The translations under genes were made by a program, and so were the position numbers. A stretch of DNA of 32,420 nucleotides, from the NCBI GenBank assembly GCA_004525335.1, contig SPCL01000003.1:1-32420 (forward strand), in the 5' to 3' direction. Shown piece after piece: positions 24,720 through 32,095 of the stretch. How positions within the stretch are numbered: the first letter of the stretch is position 1; each line of letters begins with the position of its first letter. The notes beneath the pieces are model-generated. The model was not told where the DNA came from. It did not search any database and worked only from the letters and a program-made list of their open reading frames with translations. Source of the stretch: Thermodesulfobacteriales bacterium. Lineage in GTDB: Bacteria; Desulfobacterota_D; UBA1144; Nemesobacterales; UBA2774.

Positions 24720-26641
24720 ATTTGTTGTTTAAGCTCAATTGAGCAAACCGTTCCCTCTTTAATCAAATCTCCCGGCAGAGGTTTCTGGGTAGTGACAAAT
24801 CCACTGCCTTTTACATCCACCTTAACTCCTTGTTCTTCTGACCATTTAAGAATGTCCCTAACACTCATGCCGCTAAGATCCGGCATTACCGTCATCCCGA
24901 CAAGCTCTTTTTTGGGACTTACACCCATATGGAAAAGTACTTTTTCCGCTATCTGCTTGAAAATAGGGCCTGCTACTGAGCCTCCATAAGTTTTTTTCCT
25001 TGGAGCTTCTACAACCACTGCCATAACTATTTTGGGATTTTCCACAGGAGTAAAGCCAATAAAAGAAGCTATATACCTGTCCGAGTAATAACCTCCGGAC
25101 TTGGGGTCAGGAATTTGTGCTGTACCGGTTTTTCCAGCTACCGAGAATCCCGGGATTTGAGCTTTTTTACCTGTTCCGTCTTCTACCACACTTTGTAGTA
25201 TTTGCTTCATCTGATGAGAGGTATCATAGGATATAACTCTAGTAACAACTTCAGGTTTGTTTTCCGTAACTATATTGCCTTCAGGATCCACTATCTTCTC
25301 TATCACATAGGGCTTCATAAGATATCCGCCGTTAGCAATTGCAGAAAGCGCTGTGACAACCTGGAGTGAAGTCACTGAAATACCTTGACCAAATGAAATA
25401 GTAGCAAGTTCTATAGGTCCCCATTTTCTTGGGCTTGCAAGCAGACCTTTGGATTCCCCTGGAAGTCCTATGCCTGTTTTTTCTCCGAAGCCGAATTTCT
25501 TTAAATATTTATAGTACGTATCACGCCCCATGAGCTCCCCAATCTTGGAGGCGCCAATGTTGCTTGAGTACTTTACAATTTCTGACACTGTAAGGGTGCC
25601 CCGTGGATGTACATCTTTTATAACCGCAGAGCCGATTTTTCTTCTGCCGTTCTCACAATTAAACTGGGAGTTTGGATTTACTTTTTTGTCTTCAATTGCA
25701 GATGCTGCAAGAAAAACTTTCATTGTCGAGCCTGGTTCATGCGCATACCAGATAGGAAGGTTTCTTCTATTTGACTCAGGAAATTTACTATATGAGTTTG
25801 GATCTATAAAAGGATACGAAGCCATAGCGAGTACTTCACCTGTTTCGGGATTCATTATTAGGGCCATACCTTTTTCACCGCCCACCCCTTCTATCCCCTC
25901 TTTTAATTCTCGCTCGACTATATGCTGTATTTGGGAATCAATTGTAAGAACAATGTCGTTTCCAGAGCTTTCGTCTCTATCAATTTCCTGTATCTCATTT
26001 GGATCGCTTAAAATCTTATTCCCTCGAGCGTCCCTTTTTAACGTGATTTTTCTGGTCTTGCCAATTAGAGAGCTGTCATAGCGGTACTCGATTCCCTCAA
26101 TACCTATAGAATCAAGATCAGTGAATCCGATTACTTGCCCTAGTAGAGTACCGTTGGGGTAAATTCTCTTAGGCTCTGGAATAAAGCCCAGGCCTTTCAT
26201 ATCAGAGTTTTGAAGTTCTTCTGCAGGTTTTGAGTCTGCAAGTCTTTTGATCCAGACAAAAGATTTATCTGAAGCCACTCTATTATAGATTCTCTCCTCA
26301 GGAAGATTAAGTTTTTCAGATAGAATCTTTGCTGTCTCCTTGGGATTTATAACATTTTTTGGGTTTGCGTATATAGATTTTACATCTATGTTTACAGCCA
26401 ATTCCTTACCATTTCTATCAAAAATTTTCCCTCTTCTAGGAAGAAGGGTAGAAGTGCCTTGATGCTGCTTTCTAGCCATTTTGAACGCTCTCTCACGATC
26501 CAGAACTTGGAGTTCAAGCGCTTTTACTGAGACCATAGCAAAGAGTGCAATTATAAGAGTGGCAATTATAAATACTCTCCAACGGGGTTTATCCAAATCC
26601 CGTGCAAGAGAAATTCTTTTTGTGCTTCTCTTTGGCTTCAT
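24716..26641 (-). CDS. ftsI: septal transpeptidase FtsI (PBP3) with C-terminal PASTA domain
   Basis: FtsI cross-links septal peptidoglycan as partner of FtsW. The 641 residues have one N-terminal membrane helix (about 22-45), a pedestal domain (RGKIFDRNGKELAVN, then TLLGQVIGF) and a transpeptidase domain. Catalytic motifs are STMK (S305-K308), SSN (359-361) and KTGT (504-507). After the catalytic domain, residues about 577-641 form a PASTA module (LVGMTVMPDLSGMSVRDIL). Such modules are usual in Gram-positive division PBPs and SpoVD and also occur in some deltaproteobacterial-type lineages; E. coli FtsI lacks one. The ATG shares one base with the ftsL TAA (TAATG), and the 3' end overlaps murE. 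Confidence 0.97.
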   Translation of the reverse strand: MKPKRSTKRISLARDLDKPRWRVFIIATLIIALFAMVSVKALELQVLDRERAFKMARKQHQGTSTLLPRRGKIFDRNGKELAVNIDVKSIYANPKNVINPKETAKILSEKLNLPEERIYNRVASDKSFVWIKRLADSKPAEELQNSDMKGLGFIPEPKRIYPNGTLLGQVIGFTDLDSIGIEGIEYRYDSSLIGKTRKITLKRDARGNKILSDPNEIQEIDRDESSGNDIVLTIDSQIQHIVERELKEGIEGVGGEKGMALIMNPETGEVLAMASYPFIDPNSYSKFPESNRRNLPIWYAHEPGSTMKVFLAASAIEDKKVNPNSQFNCENGRRKIGSAVIKDVHPRGTLTVSEIVKYSSNIGASKIGELMGRDTYYKYLKKFGFGEKTGIGLPGESKGLLASPRKWGPIELATISFGQGISVTSLQVVTALSAIANGGYLMKPYVIEKIVDPEGNIVTENKPEVVTRVISYDTSHQMKQILQSVVEDGTGKKAQIPGFSVAGKTGTAQIPDPKSGGYYSDRYIASFIGFTPVENPKIVMAVVVEAPRKKTYGGSVAGPIFKQIAEKVLFHMGVSPKKELVGMTVMPDLSGMSVRDILKWSEEQGVKVDVKGSGFVTTQKPLPGDLIKEGTVCSIELKQQI

Positions 26642-26973
26642 TACTTACCCACTACTTTATTTTTTTCGATATATATAATGTCTTCTTGCGTTGGAAACTT
26701 AAATCCTAACTGAGTAGCCGATTTTTCAAGCTTCTCTGGAGATTTCAGTGTCATAAAGTCTGATTGAAGTGTTCTATTATCTTTTAACAGATCTTCGGTT
26801 TTTTTCTTATTTCTTGATATCTCGTATCCCAGGCTTAACTCTTCAACTTTGATTCGTACATAAACAAGAGAAAGCCCAATAGCTATTAATATCAGAACTA
26901 TCATTCCTATGGATAAGATAGAACTGCCGGACTGCTTTCTTTCTTTTTTTCTAGATGTTTTTAGAATAGACAT
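26641..26973 (-). CDS. ftsL: cell division protein FtsL
   Basis: FtsL is a small bitopic divisome protein that pairs with FtsB through a coiled coil and activates FtsWI. From the ATG at 26973 it has 110 residues: a basic cytoplasmic start (MSILKTSRKKERKQ), a membrane helix (about 19-39, ILSIGMIVLILIAIGLSLVYV) and a periplasmic heptad-rich coiled coil (KVEELSLGYEISRNKKKTEDLLK), ending with a GFKFPTQEDIIYI segment typical of the family. An upstream start (27006) would overlap rsmH by 32 bp; the ATG placed 1 nt after the rsmH stop is chosen. The call rests on topology and position, since FtsL sequences are poorly conserved. Confidence 0.9.
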   Translation of the reverse strand: MSILKTSRKKERKQSGSSILSIGMIVLILIAIGLSLVYVRIKVEELSLGYEISRNKKKTEDLLKDNRTLQSDFMTLKSPEKLEKSATQLGFKFPTQEDIIYIEKNKVVGK

Positions 26974-26974
26974 A

Positions 26975-27934
26975 TCAGAGTTTCTCGCCCACTCGCATTT
27001 TTGCACTTCTGGACCGAGGGTTATTCATTACCTCCTCTTCACTTGGAATAAGTGGGGAGCGGGTAATAATATTGATCTCGCTTTTTTTACCACATCCGCA
27101 CATTGGTAAATCCGGTGGGCAGATACACGGAGAGTATAGGTTTTGAAATAAATTCTTAACAATCCGATCCTCAAGAGAATGAAATGAAATGATAACTAAT
27201 CTGCCTCCTGTTTTGAGAAGAGGTATTGCCTTACCAATAAACTCTTCTATGTTATCGAGTTCATGGTTAACTGCTATCCTAAAAGCCTGGAATGTTTTGG
27301 TCGCCGGATGTATCCTGGCAGGGTGAAATTTCTTGGGAATTGCCTCATAAACCAGGTTGGCTAATTCTGCTGATGTTGAAATAGGCTTATCTTCTCTCGT
27401 TTGTACTATACGTTTCGCAATCCTTCTTGACCACCTTTCCTCACCGTATACTTTTAGAACTTTAGATATTTCATCAACACTCATCTCGTTAACCAAATCA
27501 AAAGCAGTAAACCTTAACCTAGCATCCATTCGCATATCTAAGCGTTCATCACGAATGAAACTAAATCCTCTTTGACTAGAATCAAGCTGAAATGAAGACA
27601 TTCCTAGATCAGCAACAATTCCATCTACTTCTTCTATCTCAAGGTCCAAAAGAACCCTGTCTATCTCTGAGAAATTGCTATTCCTAAAAACTACATTGCT
27701 TTTGTACTTGGATAAATTATTACTAGCGATGGTAATAGCCTCTTCATCTACATCAAGGCCTATAATACGGGATTGATAGTTTGTATAATCTAATATTTCT
27801 TTAGTGTGTCCGCCCAGGCCTAGAGTTGCGTCAACATACAATCCATCTTCTCTAGTAATCAAGTTGTCTAGAACTTCCTCAGTCATAACCGGTATATGGG
27901 CCGGAGCCTTTTGTTCTAAAATGGCATTTTCCAC
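26975..27934 (-). CDS. rsmH: 16S rRNA m4C1402 methyltransferase RsmH
   Basis: RsmH (MraW) methylates N4 of C1402 in the ribosomal P site. With a GTG start at 27934 the protein has 319 residues, the family's normal length. Motifs are HIPVMTEEVL near the N-terminus, the AdoMet loop VDATLGLGGHT, DLGMSSFQLD, FQAFRIAVNHELDN, ISFHSLEDRIVK and the C-terminal PRSRSAKMRV. A longer frame back to a TTG at 28039 exists but would overlap mraZ by about 100 bp and add unrelated sequence. The GTG lies 4 nt after the mraZ stop and is preceded by AAGGA at about 10 nt. Confidence 0.95.
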   Translation of the reverse strand: MENAILEQKAPAHIPVMTEEVLDNLITREDGLYVDATLGLGGHTKEILDYTNYQSRIIGLDVDEEAITIASNNLSKYKSNVVFRNSNFSEIDRVLLDLEIEEVDGIVADLGMSSFQLDSSQRGFSFIRDERLDMRMDARLRFTAFDLVNEMSVDEISKVLKVYGEERWSRRIAKRIVQTREDKPISTSAELANLVYEAIPKKFHPARIHPATKTFQAFRIAVNHELDNIEEFIGKAIPLLKTGGRLVIISFHSLEDRIVKNLFQNLYSPCICPPDLPMCGCGKKSEINIITRSPLIPSEEEVMNNPRSRSAKMRVGEKL

Positions 27935-27938
27935 GGTC

Positions 27939-28385
27939 TTATAGTCCTTGTGCTGCAAGGATTTCCCTGCTTTTTTTAAATTCTTCATATGAATTATCAG
28001 ACTCTTCCTGTTCCCAAACCTCTTTAGACCAAATTTCAACCTTTGTTAGCATACCTATTAAAATTACATCTTTATCGATATGTGCATGATTTCTTAACGA
28101 TTGAGGGATAAGGATTCTTCCCTGTCCATCCATCGGACAATCAACGGCGCTACCCATCAAGTATCGTAAAAAGGAAATAACTTCCTGTTTGAACTGAGGA
28201 AGCTCCGATACTTTTCTTTCAATTTCATTCCATTCCCTAAGGGGGTATGCCGCCAGACATTTATCAAAGTTGGTAACAATGAGGATCTCACCGCCGTACT
28301 TCTCCCTACACACCTCTCTAAATTTAGAGGGTATGCTTATCCTCCCCTTGTCGGTCATTGTATGTTCGTATCTTCCACGGAACAT
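27939..28385 (-). CDS. mraZ: transcriptional regulator MraZ
   Basis: MraZ is a ring-forming AbrB-fold DNA-binding protein that represses or modulates the dcw promoter. From the ATG at 28385 it has 148 residues with two SpoVT/AbrB-like half-domains: MFRGRYEHTMTDKGRISIPSK without a break from residue 1, and CPMDGQGRILIPQ around 83-95. The second has a canonical DxxGR (D86-R90); in the first the leading Asp is Thr (TDKGR), a mild deviation. A GTG at 28415 in frame would add ten residues, but those codons are simply the translated MraZ boxes, so the ATG is chosen. AGAGGG 6 nt upstream is the likely ribosome binding site. It is the first gene of the dcw cluster. Confidence 0.96.
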   Translation of the reverse strand: MFRGRYEHTMTDKGRISIPSKFREVCREKYGGEILIVTNFDKCLAAYPLREWNEIERKVSELPQFKQEVISFLRYLMGSAVDCPMDGQGRILIPQSLRNHAHIDKDVILIGMLTKVEIWSKEVWEQEESDNSYEEFKKSREILAAQGL

Positions 28386-28390
28386 GTTGC

Positions 28391-28430
28391 GCCCTCTTGT
28401 GCCACTTCGTGCCACTTTGAACCACTATAT
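28391..28430 (-). promoter_or_regulatory. operator of four 10-bp MraZ boxes
   Basis: Read on the minus strand, four consecutive 10-bp units carry the box: TATAGTGG, AAAGTGG, GAAGTGG and AAGAGGG, each followed by 3 nt and spaced exactly 10 bp, one helical turn. This matches the AAAGTGG-type MraZ boxes described in mollicutes (from memory) and its position before mraZ fits autoregulation. The first box overlaps the -10 element (28429-28424) and the fourth, the most divergent, overlaps the presumed Shine-Dalgarno. Confidence 0.85.
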
Positions 28431-28452
28431 AAAATTGTATTAACTTTGTCAA
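28424..28452 (-). promoter_or_regulatory. main promoter of the dcw cluster
   Basis: On the minus strand a perfect TTGACA (28452-28447) and TATAGT (28429-28424) are separated by 17 bp. The predicted start near 28417 gives a leader of about 31 nt before mraZ. MraZ bound to its boxes would cover the -10 and start site. Confidence 0.8.
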
Positions 28453-28733
28453 GTAAGGTTTCGTCATTTATCAATTTTTTAGTAAATACGGTAGGGTAAA
28501 ATAGCACACTTTTTTAGGTGTAATTAAGGTATTTATACGCTATAAACAAAGGACGAGATTATAATACGGTTTTTTACTACTACTTTAATAATGTATTCTA
28601 TAGTGCTGATATTAAACGACTTTCAGATCAAAACAGCTAAATAGCAAAGTATGAAGGATGCCAATTTATGCCACCCTGATCAACCAATTTTTATAGTAAA
28701 GAGGCTCATCTCAAGCAATAAGAAAAGAACAAT
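28453..28733. other. AT-rich intergenic stretch between mraZ and the DUF4911 gene
   Basis: With the promoters on both sides this forms a 405-bp gene-free region between divergent operons. I see no ORF with coding character. It holds a short inverted repeat (TTTATA-CGC-TATAAA, 28532-28546), a TATAAT-like hexamer near 28559-28564 and a directly repeated TGGCAT on the minus strand (near 28660-28675). None is convincing as a specific element. Confidence 0.5.
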
Positions 28734-28762
28734 CGGACAAAAACTGCAAATTAAGATATAAT
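28734..28762 (+). promoter_or_regulatory. promoter of the DUF4911-murJ pair
   Basis: CGGACA (28734-28739, four of six consensus bases) and a perfect TATAAT (28757-28762) are 17 bp apart. The predicted start near 28769 leaves a leader of about 22 nt before the ATG at 28791. Confidence 0.6.
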
Positions 28763-28790
28763 CTTCTTAAATTTTCCTAACCACACTCAT

Positions 28791-29006
28791 ATGCCTAATA
28801 TATATATAAAACTTAAGAATATTTCTGAAACCGTTTACTTTCAATCGATTATGGGGACTTATTCGCACATTGCTTGGGTTAGGACCCAAGACCCTGCAAA
28901 GGGGATAATGCAAATAACCCCCACTGAGGACCAGGTAGATCAAGTAATGAAAATTCTAGGTTATCTGAAAAATGAGATTGAGTTTGAAGAGGTAGACTCG
29001 ATATAA
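28791..29006 (+). CDS. DUF4911 family small protein
   Basis: The 71-residue protein reads like DUF4911: an N-terminal strand IYIKLKNISETVYFQSIM, then SHIAWVRTQDPAKGIMQIT, then a helix (DQVDQVMKILGYLKNEI). The family, known mainly from deltaproteobacterial-type genomes, has no assigned function; the alpha-beta pattern resembles a small ACT/ferredoxin-like half. There is no membrane segment or signal peptide. It lies 24 bp upstream of murJ on the same strand, so the two are probably co-transcribed. No clear Shine-Dalgarno precedes the ATG. Family name is from recognition, not a search. Confidence 0.8.
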   Translation: MPNIYIKLKNISETVYFQSIMGTYSHIAWVRTQDPAKGIMQITPTEDQVDQVMKILGYLKNEIEFEEVDSI

Positions 29007-29030
29007 CATCTAATCAAAGTTGAATAACAG

Positions 29031-30605
29031 ATGAAGCAACATGAACAAATAACCCGCTCTGCAGGTATTGTAGGCTCACTTACTTTTCTAAGCCGTATAG
29101 CGGGCTATGCAAGAGATGTAGTAATAGCATATTTTTTCGGCGCTACTGCGTTAACCGATGCGTTTTGGGTCGCTTTTAGAATACCAAACCTACTGAGAAG
29201 ACTCTTTGCAGAAGGATCTCTTACAATCTCATTTATACCTGTTTTCACCCAGTATCTGGAAACTAAGAATAAAGAAGAGGCTAAGAAGGTTGCAGATGCA
29301 GTATTTACTATTTTAGTATTCCTCCTAATTCTGATATCTATAGGCGGAATACTTTTATCACCATACATCATTAAGCTATTTGCCGCGGGGTTTGACGAAA
29401 GCACTTTTGAATTAGCTGTTTCCTTAAACCGAATAATGTTTCCATACATAATTTTCATATCTCTTACAGCTTTATCGATGGGCGTTCTGAATTCTCTTAG
29501 ACACTTTTTTGCCCCGGCTTTCTCCCCGGTAATTTTAAATATTTGTATAATAGTTGCAGTTTTGTTTCTCTATAAGAACTTTAATGTTCCTATATACGCC
29601 GCCGCCGTTGGTGTTATAGCGGGCGGAATCTTACAGCTTATTTTTCAATTGCCTTTCTTGTACGGACGTGGCTTTTTGTTCAGCTTTCGCAAACAAGTCC
29701 GTCACCCGGCCGTTAAGAAGATAGGGTTTCTTATTATTCCGCAACTATTTGGGGTTGCTGTATACAACATCAATATTTTGGTTAACACCCAGTACGCATC
29801 CTTCATGACAGAGGGTACGATCTCTTATCTGTACTTTGCAGAGAGGCTGATTGAGTTTCCGCTCGGAATAATTGCGGTTTCAATCGCAACTGTTCTTCTT
29901 CCGAGCCTGTCTTCTTATGTATCAAAAAAGGAATTTGATAAATTCAAAGAAACTTATTCTTTTACACTAAGGCTCATGTTTTTTATATTGATACCTGCCC
30001 TAGTAGGCCTGATAGTTCTAAGAGTTCCGATTTGCAATCTTCTATATCAAAGAGGGGAGTTTGACTACGCAGCTACAGTTTTCACATCTCAAGCGCTTTT
30101 AGGATACGCGGTCGGTATATGGGCTGTCGGAGGAATCAGGATAACAGCGCCTGCTTTTTATTCGATGCAGGACACAAAAACCCCTGTCATTATTGCTTTT
30201 GTAGCATTTATAGTTAACGCGGTGCTAGGCTATGTGTTGGGATTCACTTTTGGCTACAAACATACAGGACTTGCTTTAGCAAGCTCAATCTCATCTATTA
30301 TAAACTTTGTTCTATTGTTCTATCTCATTGAGAGAAGGGTCGAAAATATAAATATAAAGTCAATTATTGTACTGCTTGTGAAATTGACAGCGATCTCCGG
30401 AGTTATGGGAGTAGTGATTTGGAGAATATCCAAACTAACTTTCTGGAATGAATCTGCTTTTTCTTTAGAAAAAATTGGGATTTTAGCAGCATCAATTGTA
30501 ATTGCAGCAGTAATTTATTTCTTGCTTGCTAAAATTCTGAAAATAGAAGAAGCCGATTTTCTTGTAAAGATGATTAGAAGAGGAAGAAAAATAAACGATG
30601 GGTGA
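29031..30605 (+). CDS. murJ: lipid II flippase MurJ
   Basis: MurJ (MviN) flips lipid II across the inner membrane for peptidoglycan assembly. The 524-residue protein is highly hydrophobic with about 14 membrane helices. The N-terminal signature SLTFLSRIAGYARDVVIAYF, then TDAFWVAFRIPNLLRRLFAEGSL, and ALLGYAVGIWAVGGIRI further on are typical of the family, including the conserved Arg residues of the central cavity (R in SRIAG and FRIPNLLRR). It ends with a short basic tail. It is transcribed divergently from the dcw cluster, so lipid II synthesis, flipping and use are encoded side by side. Confidence 0.97.
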   Translation: MKQHEQITRSAGIVGSLTFLSRIAGYARDVVIAYFFGATALTDAFWVAFRIPNLLRRLFAEGSLTISFIPVFTQYLETKNKEEAKKVADAVFTILVFLLILISIGGILLSPYIIKLFAAGFDESTFELAVSLNRIMFPYIIFISLTALSMGVLNSLRHFFAPAFSPVILNICIIVAVLFLYKNFNVPIYAAAVGVIAGGILQLIFQLPFLYGRGFLFSFRKQVRHPAVKKIGFLIIPQLFGVAVYNINILVNTQYASFMTEGTISYLYFAERLIEFPLGIIAVSIATVLLPSLSSYVSKKEFDKFKETYSFTLRLMFFILIPALVGLIVLRVPICNLLYQRGEFDYAATVFTSQALLGYAVGIWAVGGIRITAPAFYSMQDTKTPVIIAFVAFIVNAVLGYVLGFTFGYKHTGLALASSISSIINFVLLFYLIERRVENINIKSIIVLLVKLTAISGVMGVVIWRISKLTFWNESAFSLEKIGILAASIVIAAVIYFLLAKILKIEEADFLVKMIRRGRKINDG

Positions 30606-30709
30606 AAATAGAGGCAAATATCATCTGAAGATTATTATGTATCGGCCTCATTTTAAAGTCAGACTTATATTCATTAAAAAATCGGATTAAGAATTGAATC
30701 TTTCGAGAT

Positions 30710-30750
30710 GTATAAAGTGACAAATAAATCTCAAGTAAATCACTTTATAC
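30710..30750. repeat. 11-bp inverted repeat between murJ and the metallo-beta-lactamase gene
   Basis: GTATAAAGTGA (30710-30720) and TCACTTTATAC (30740-30750) are perfectly complementary around a 19-nt loop. It lies between two convergent genes, where a bidirectional terminator would be expected, but no T-tract follows on either strand, so the role is uncertain. Confidence 0.5.
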
Positions 30751-30775
30751 GTGCGTGATATAACTAACTAAAAGT

Positions 30776-31519
30776 CTAAGTTTGAAGACCTTTTTCATCG
30801 CCGAACACCTCTTTGAGCACTGGATCCAGCTCATGTAACAAACGTTCACAATTACCACTAAAGCTGGACCCGTGCATAATTGCGAGCGTTTTGGGTTTGA
30901 GATCGGCAAGCTTGTACAAAAGTCGTTTTGTATTGTTAGTGTAAGGCAGATAGTCCATCAGTGGCCCACCCTGATATTCAGTGATCGCCTTATGAGTACG
31001 TCCAAGGATTTTATCGGACTCCGTGACTGGTTCAACTTGACCAATTTGATGAAAAAGGTCAGAGCAGAACAAAGTGGCGTTTGTTTCTTCAAATAGGGAT
31101 CCTGCGTCCCAGCCATGTGGCAAGTGAGGTGTTGAAATAAATCTGAAGCGATGTTTTCCAGTGAGGAGCACATCGTCTTTTTGGAGACCCCTTGGTGGAC
31201 GATTAGAAAAGTCGTTAATATTTACAAGTGCCCCAACCACGCTACAGACCGGCTCTGCAGAGGGTGCTACCTCTAGCCACTCATTAAGGGCACCGCATTC
31301 GTCAACTTCAAAATGGCTCCAGCTTATATAGCGGATGGTTTTCGGATCGAGCAATTTAGAAACAGCTTCGTGCAGTTCCGGGAACATAATTCGCATGCCG
31401 GTATGATAAAGTAGTGGTTCATCGTCTTTGACCACAAAATGGTTAAATTGTAAGTCAAAGTCTTTAACATATATTGAGATACGATAAATATCCGGAGCAA
31501 TTTCGGTCACTGTAGCCAT
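30776..31519 (-). CDS. stand-alone ODP-type metallo-beta-lactamase-fold protein
   Basis: The 247 residues match the oxygen-binding diiron (ODP) branch of the metallo-beta-lactamase fold, as found in the N-terminal half of FprA-type flavodiiron proteins. Candidate metal ligands are H69, E71 and D73 in SHFEVDECG, H135 in PHGWDAG, D154 in CSDLFHQ and H216 in IMHGSS. The position after D73 that is His in canonical HxExDH motifs is Glu (E74). No flavodoxin domain follows, so it would need a separate electron donor or has another role, such as redox or oxygen sensing. AGGAGGTG lies 4 nt before the ATG and a consensus promoter precedes it, suggesting high expression. Base composition is visibly more GC-rich than neighbouring genes and an IS element is adjacent, pointing to acquired DNA. 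Substrate unknown. Confidence 0.85.
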   Translation of the reverse strand: MATVTEIAPDIYRISIYVKDFDLQFNHFVVKDDEPLLYHTGMRIMFPELHEAVSKLLDPKTIRYISWSHFEVDECGALNEWLEVAPSAEPVCSVVGALVNINDFSNRPPRGLQKDDVLLTGKHRFRFISTPHLPHGWDAGSLFEETNATLFCSDLFHQIGQVEPVTESDKILGRTHKAITEYQGGPLMDYLPYTNNTKRLLYKLADLKPKTLAIMHGSSFSGNCERLLHELDPVLKEVFGDEKGLQT

Positions 31520-31554
31520 TACTCACCTCCTATATTTGTGCAGCTCCTCTTTAG

Positions 31555-31584
31555 ATTATATTAAACTTCTATAACAACTGTCAA
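31555..31584 (-). promoter_or_regulatory. consensus promoter of the metallo-beta-lactamase-fold gene
   Basis: On the minus strand a perfect TTGACA (31584-31579) and a perfect TATAAT (31560-31555) are 18 bp apart. Transcription would start near 31548, giving a leader of about 29 nt that contains the strong AGGAGGTG ribosome binding site. Confidence 0.75.
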
Positions 31585-31678
31585 GCACTGTATAGGTTCA
31601 GTACATACGGACAAACATGAAGGGTATTGATTATAAAGCAACCCAATGTGTAGCAGTATGTTGTTTCTGTAATGTATG

Positions 31679-31734
31679 AAAAAAAGAAGAGAGGAGGATC
31701 ACTTAAAAAACAGAGGAAACATCCACCCCTCTTC
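31679..31734 (-). terminator. leftward intrinsic terminator
   Basis: On the minus strand GAAGAGGGGTGG (31734-31723) pairs with CCTCCTCTCTTC (31697-31686): 11 of 12 positions including one G-U. Seven T residues follow immediately (31685-31679). The loop is long (25 nt). It lies upstream of the metallo-beta-lactamase-fold promoter, so it would end transcription coming from the right, where only the plus-strand IS element is now visible. Confidence 0.55.
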
Positions 31735-31819
31735 AAGGGTAATAGTATACTGCTCCCCATTAAGAACGAAGTATAGTTAAGTTGGCAAAATGCTTTGTAA
31801 AAGGCATAGGGAGGGAGCA

Positions 31820-32095
31820 ATGAAGCGAAGGAGATGGGATTCTAAAACCAAGACCAAGATAGTACTAGAAGGCTTATCTGGAAGACCAGTATCAGAGATA
31901 TGTAACGAGTACGGAATACATCAGAACCAATTCTACATCTGGCGTGATAAGTTCTTATCTGAAGCTCATAAAGCGTTTGATTCTAAGAAAGACGTTGGAG
32001 AAGTAATCCGCCTTCGTAAAAAGAATCAAGAGCTAACCCAAATAATAGGCTCACTCACCGTTGAATTAAAAAAAACAGAGGACGAGTTCATATGA
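31820..32095 (+). CDS. IS3-family transposase OrfA
   Basis: The 91-residue protein from the ATG at 31820 (preceded by GGGAGGGA) is a DNA-binding OrfA. It has a basic start MKRRRWDSKTKTKIVLEGL, a helix-turn-helix with GRPVSEICNEYGIHQNQFYIWRDK, and a C-terminal coiled coil rich in Leu and Lys (IRLRKKNQELTQIIGSLTVELKK). A longer frame to 31790 adds ten residues without a Shine-Dalgarno and is not chosen. Its stop overlaps the first orfB codon (ATGA). Confidence 0.9.
   Translation: MKRRRWDSKTKTKIVLEGLSGRPVSEICNEYGIHQNQFYIWRDKFLSEAHKAFDSKKDVGEVIRLRKKNQELTQIIGSLTVELKKTEDEFI
32068..32074 (+). promoter_or_regulatory. candidate -1 frameshift slippery heptamer
   Basis: A run of eight A (32068-32075) is positioned so that A-AAA-AAA falls in the orfA reading frame. 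Slipping by -1 enters the orfB frame, which is open from there into the ATG at 32092. This matches the known programmed -1 frameshifting used by IS3 elements to make OrfAB transposase. Confidence 0.5.

Noticed and set aside
27935-28039. Long N-terminal extension of rsmH overlapping mraZ
   Set aside because: It begins with TTG inside mraZ, gives residues unlike RsmH, and a GTG with a nearby AAGGA just after the mraZ stop yields the normal protein length.
28386-28415. N-terminal extension of mraZ from an upstream GTG
   Set aside because: The extra residues are the translated MraZ boxes; the known family N-terminus MFRGRYEH starts at the ATG 28385 and has its own Shine-Dalgarno.
31581-31820. 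Minus-strand 79-codon open frame right of the metallo-beta-lactamase-fold gene
   Set aside because: It crosses the terminator hairpin and promoter, is rich in Cys, Phe and Tyr from AT-rich non-coding sequence, and shows no family resemblance.
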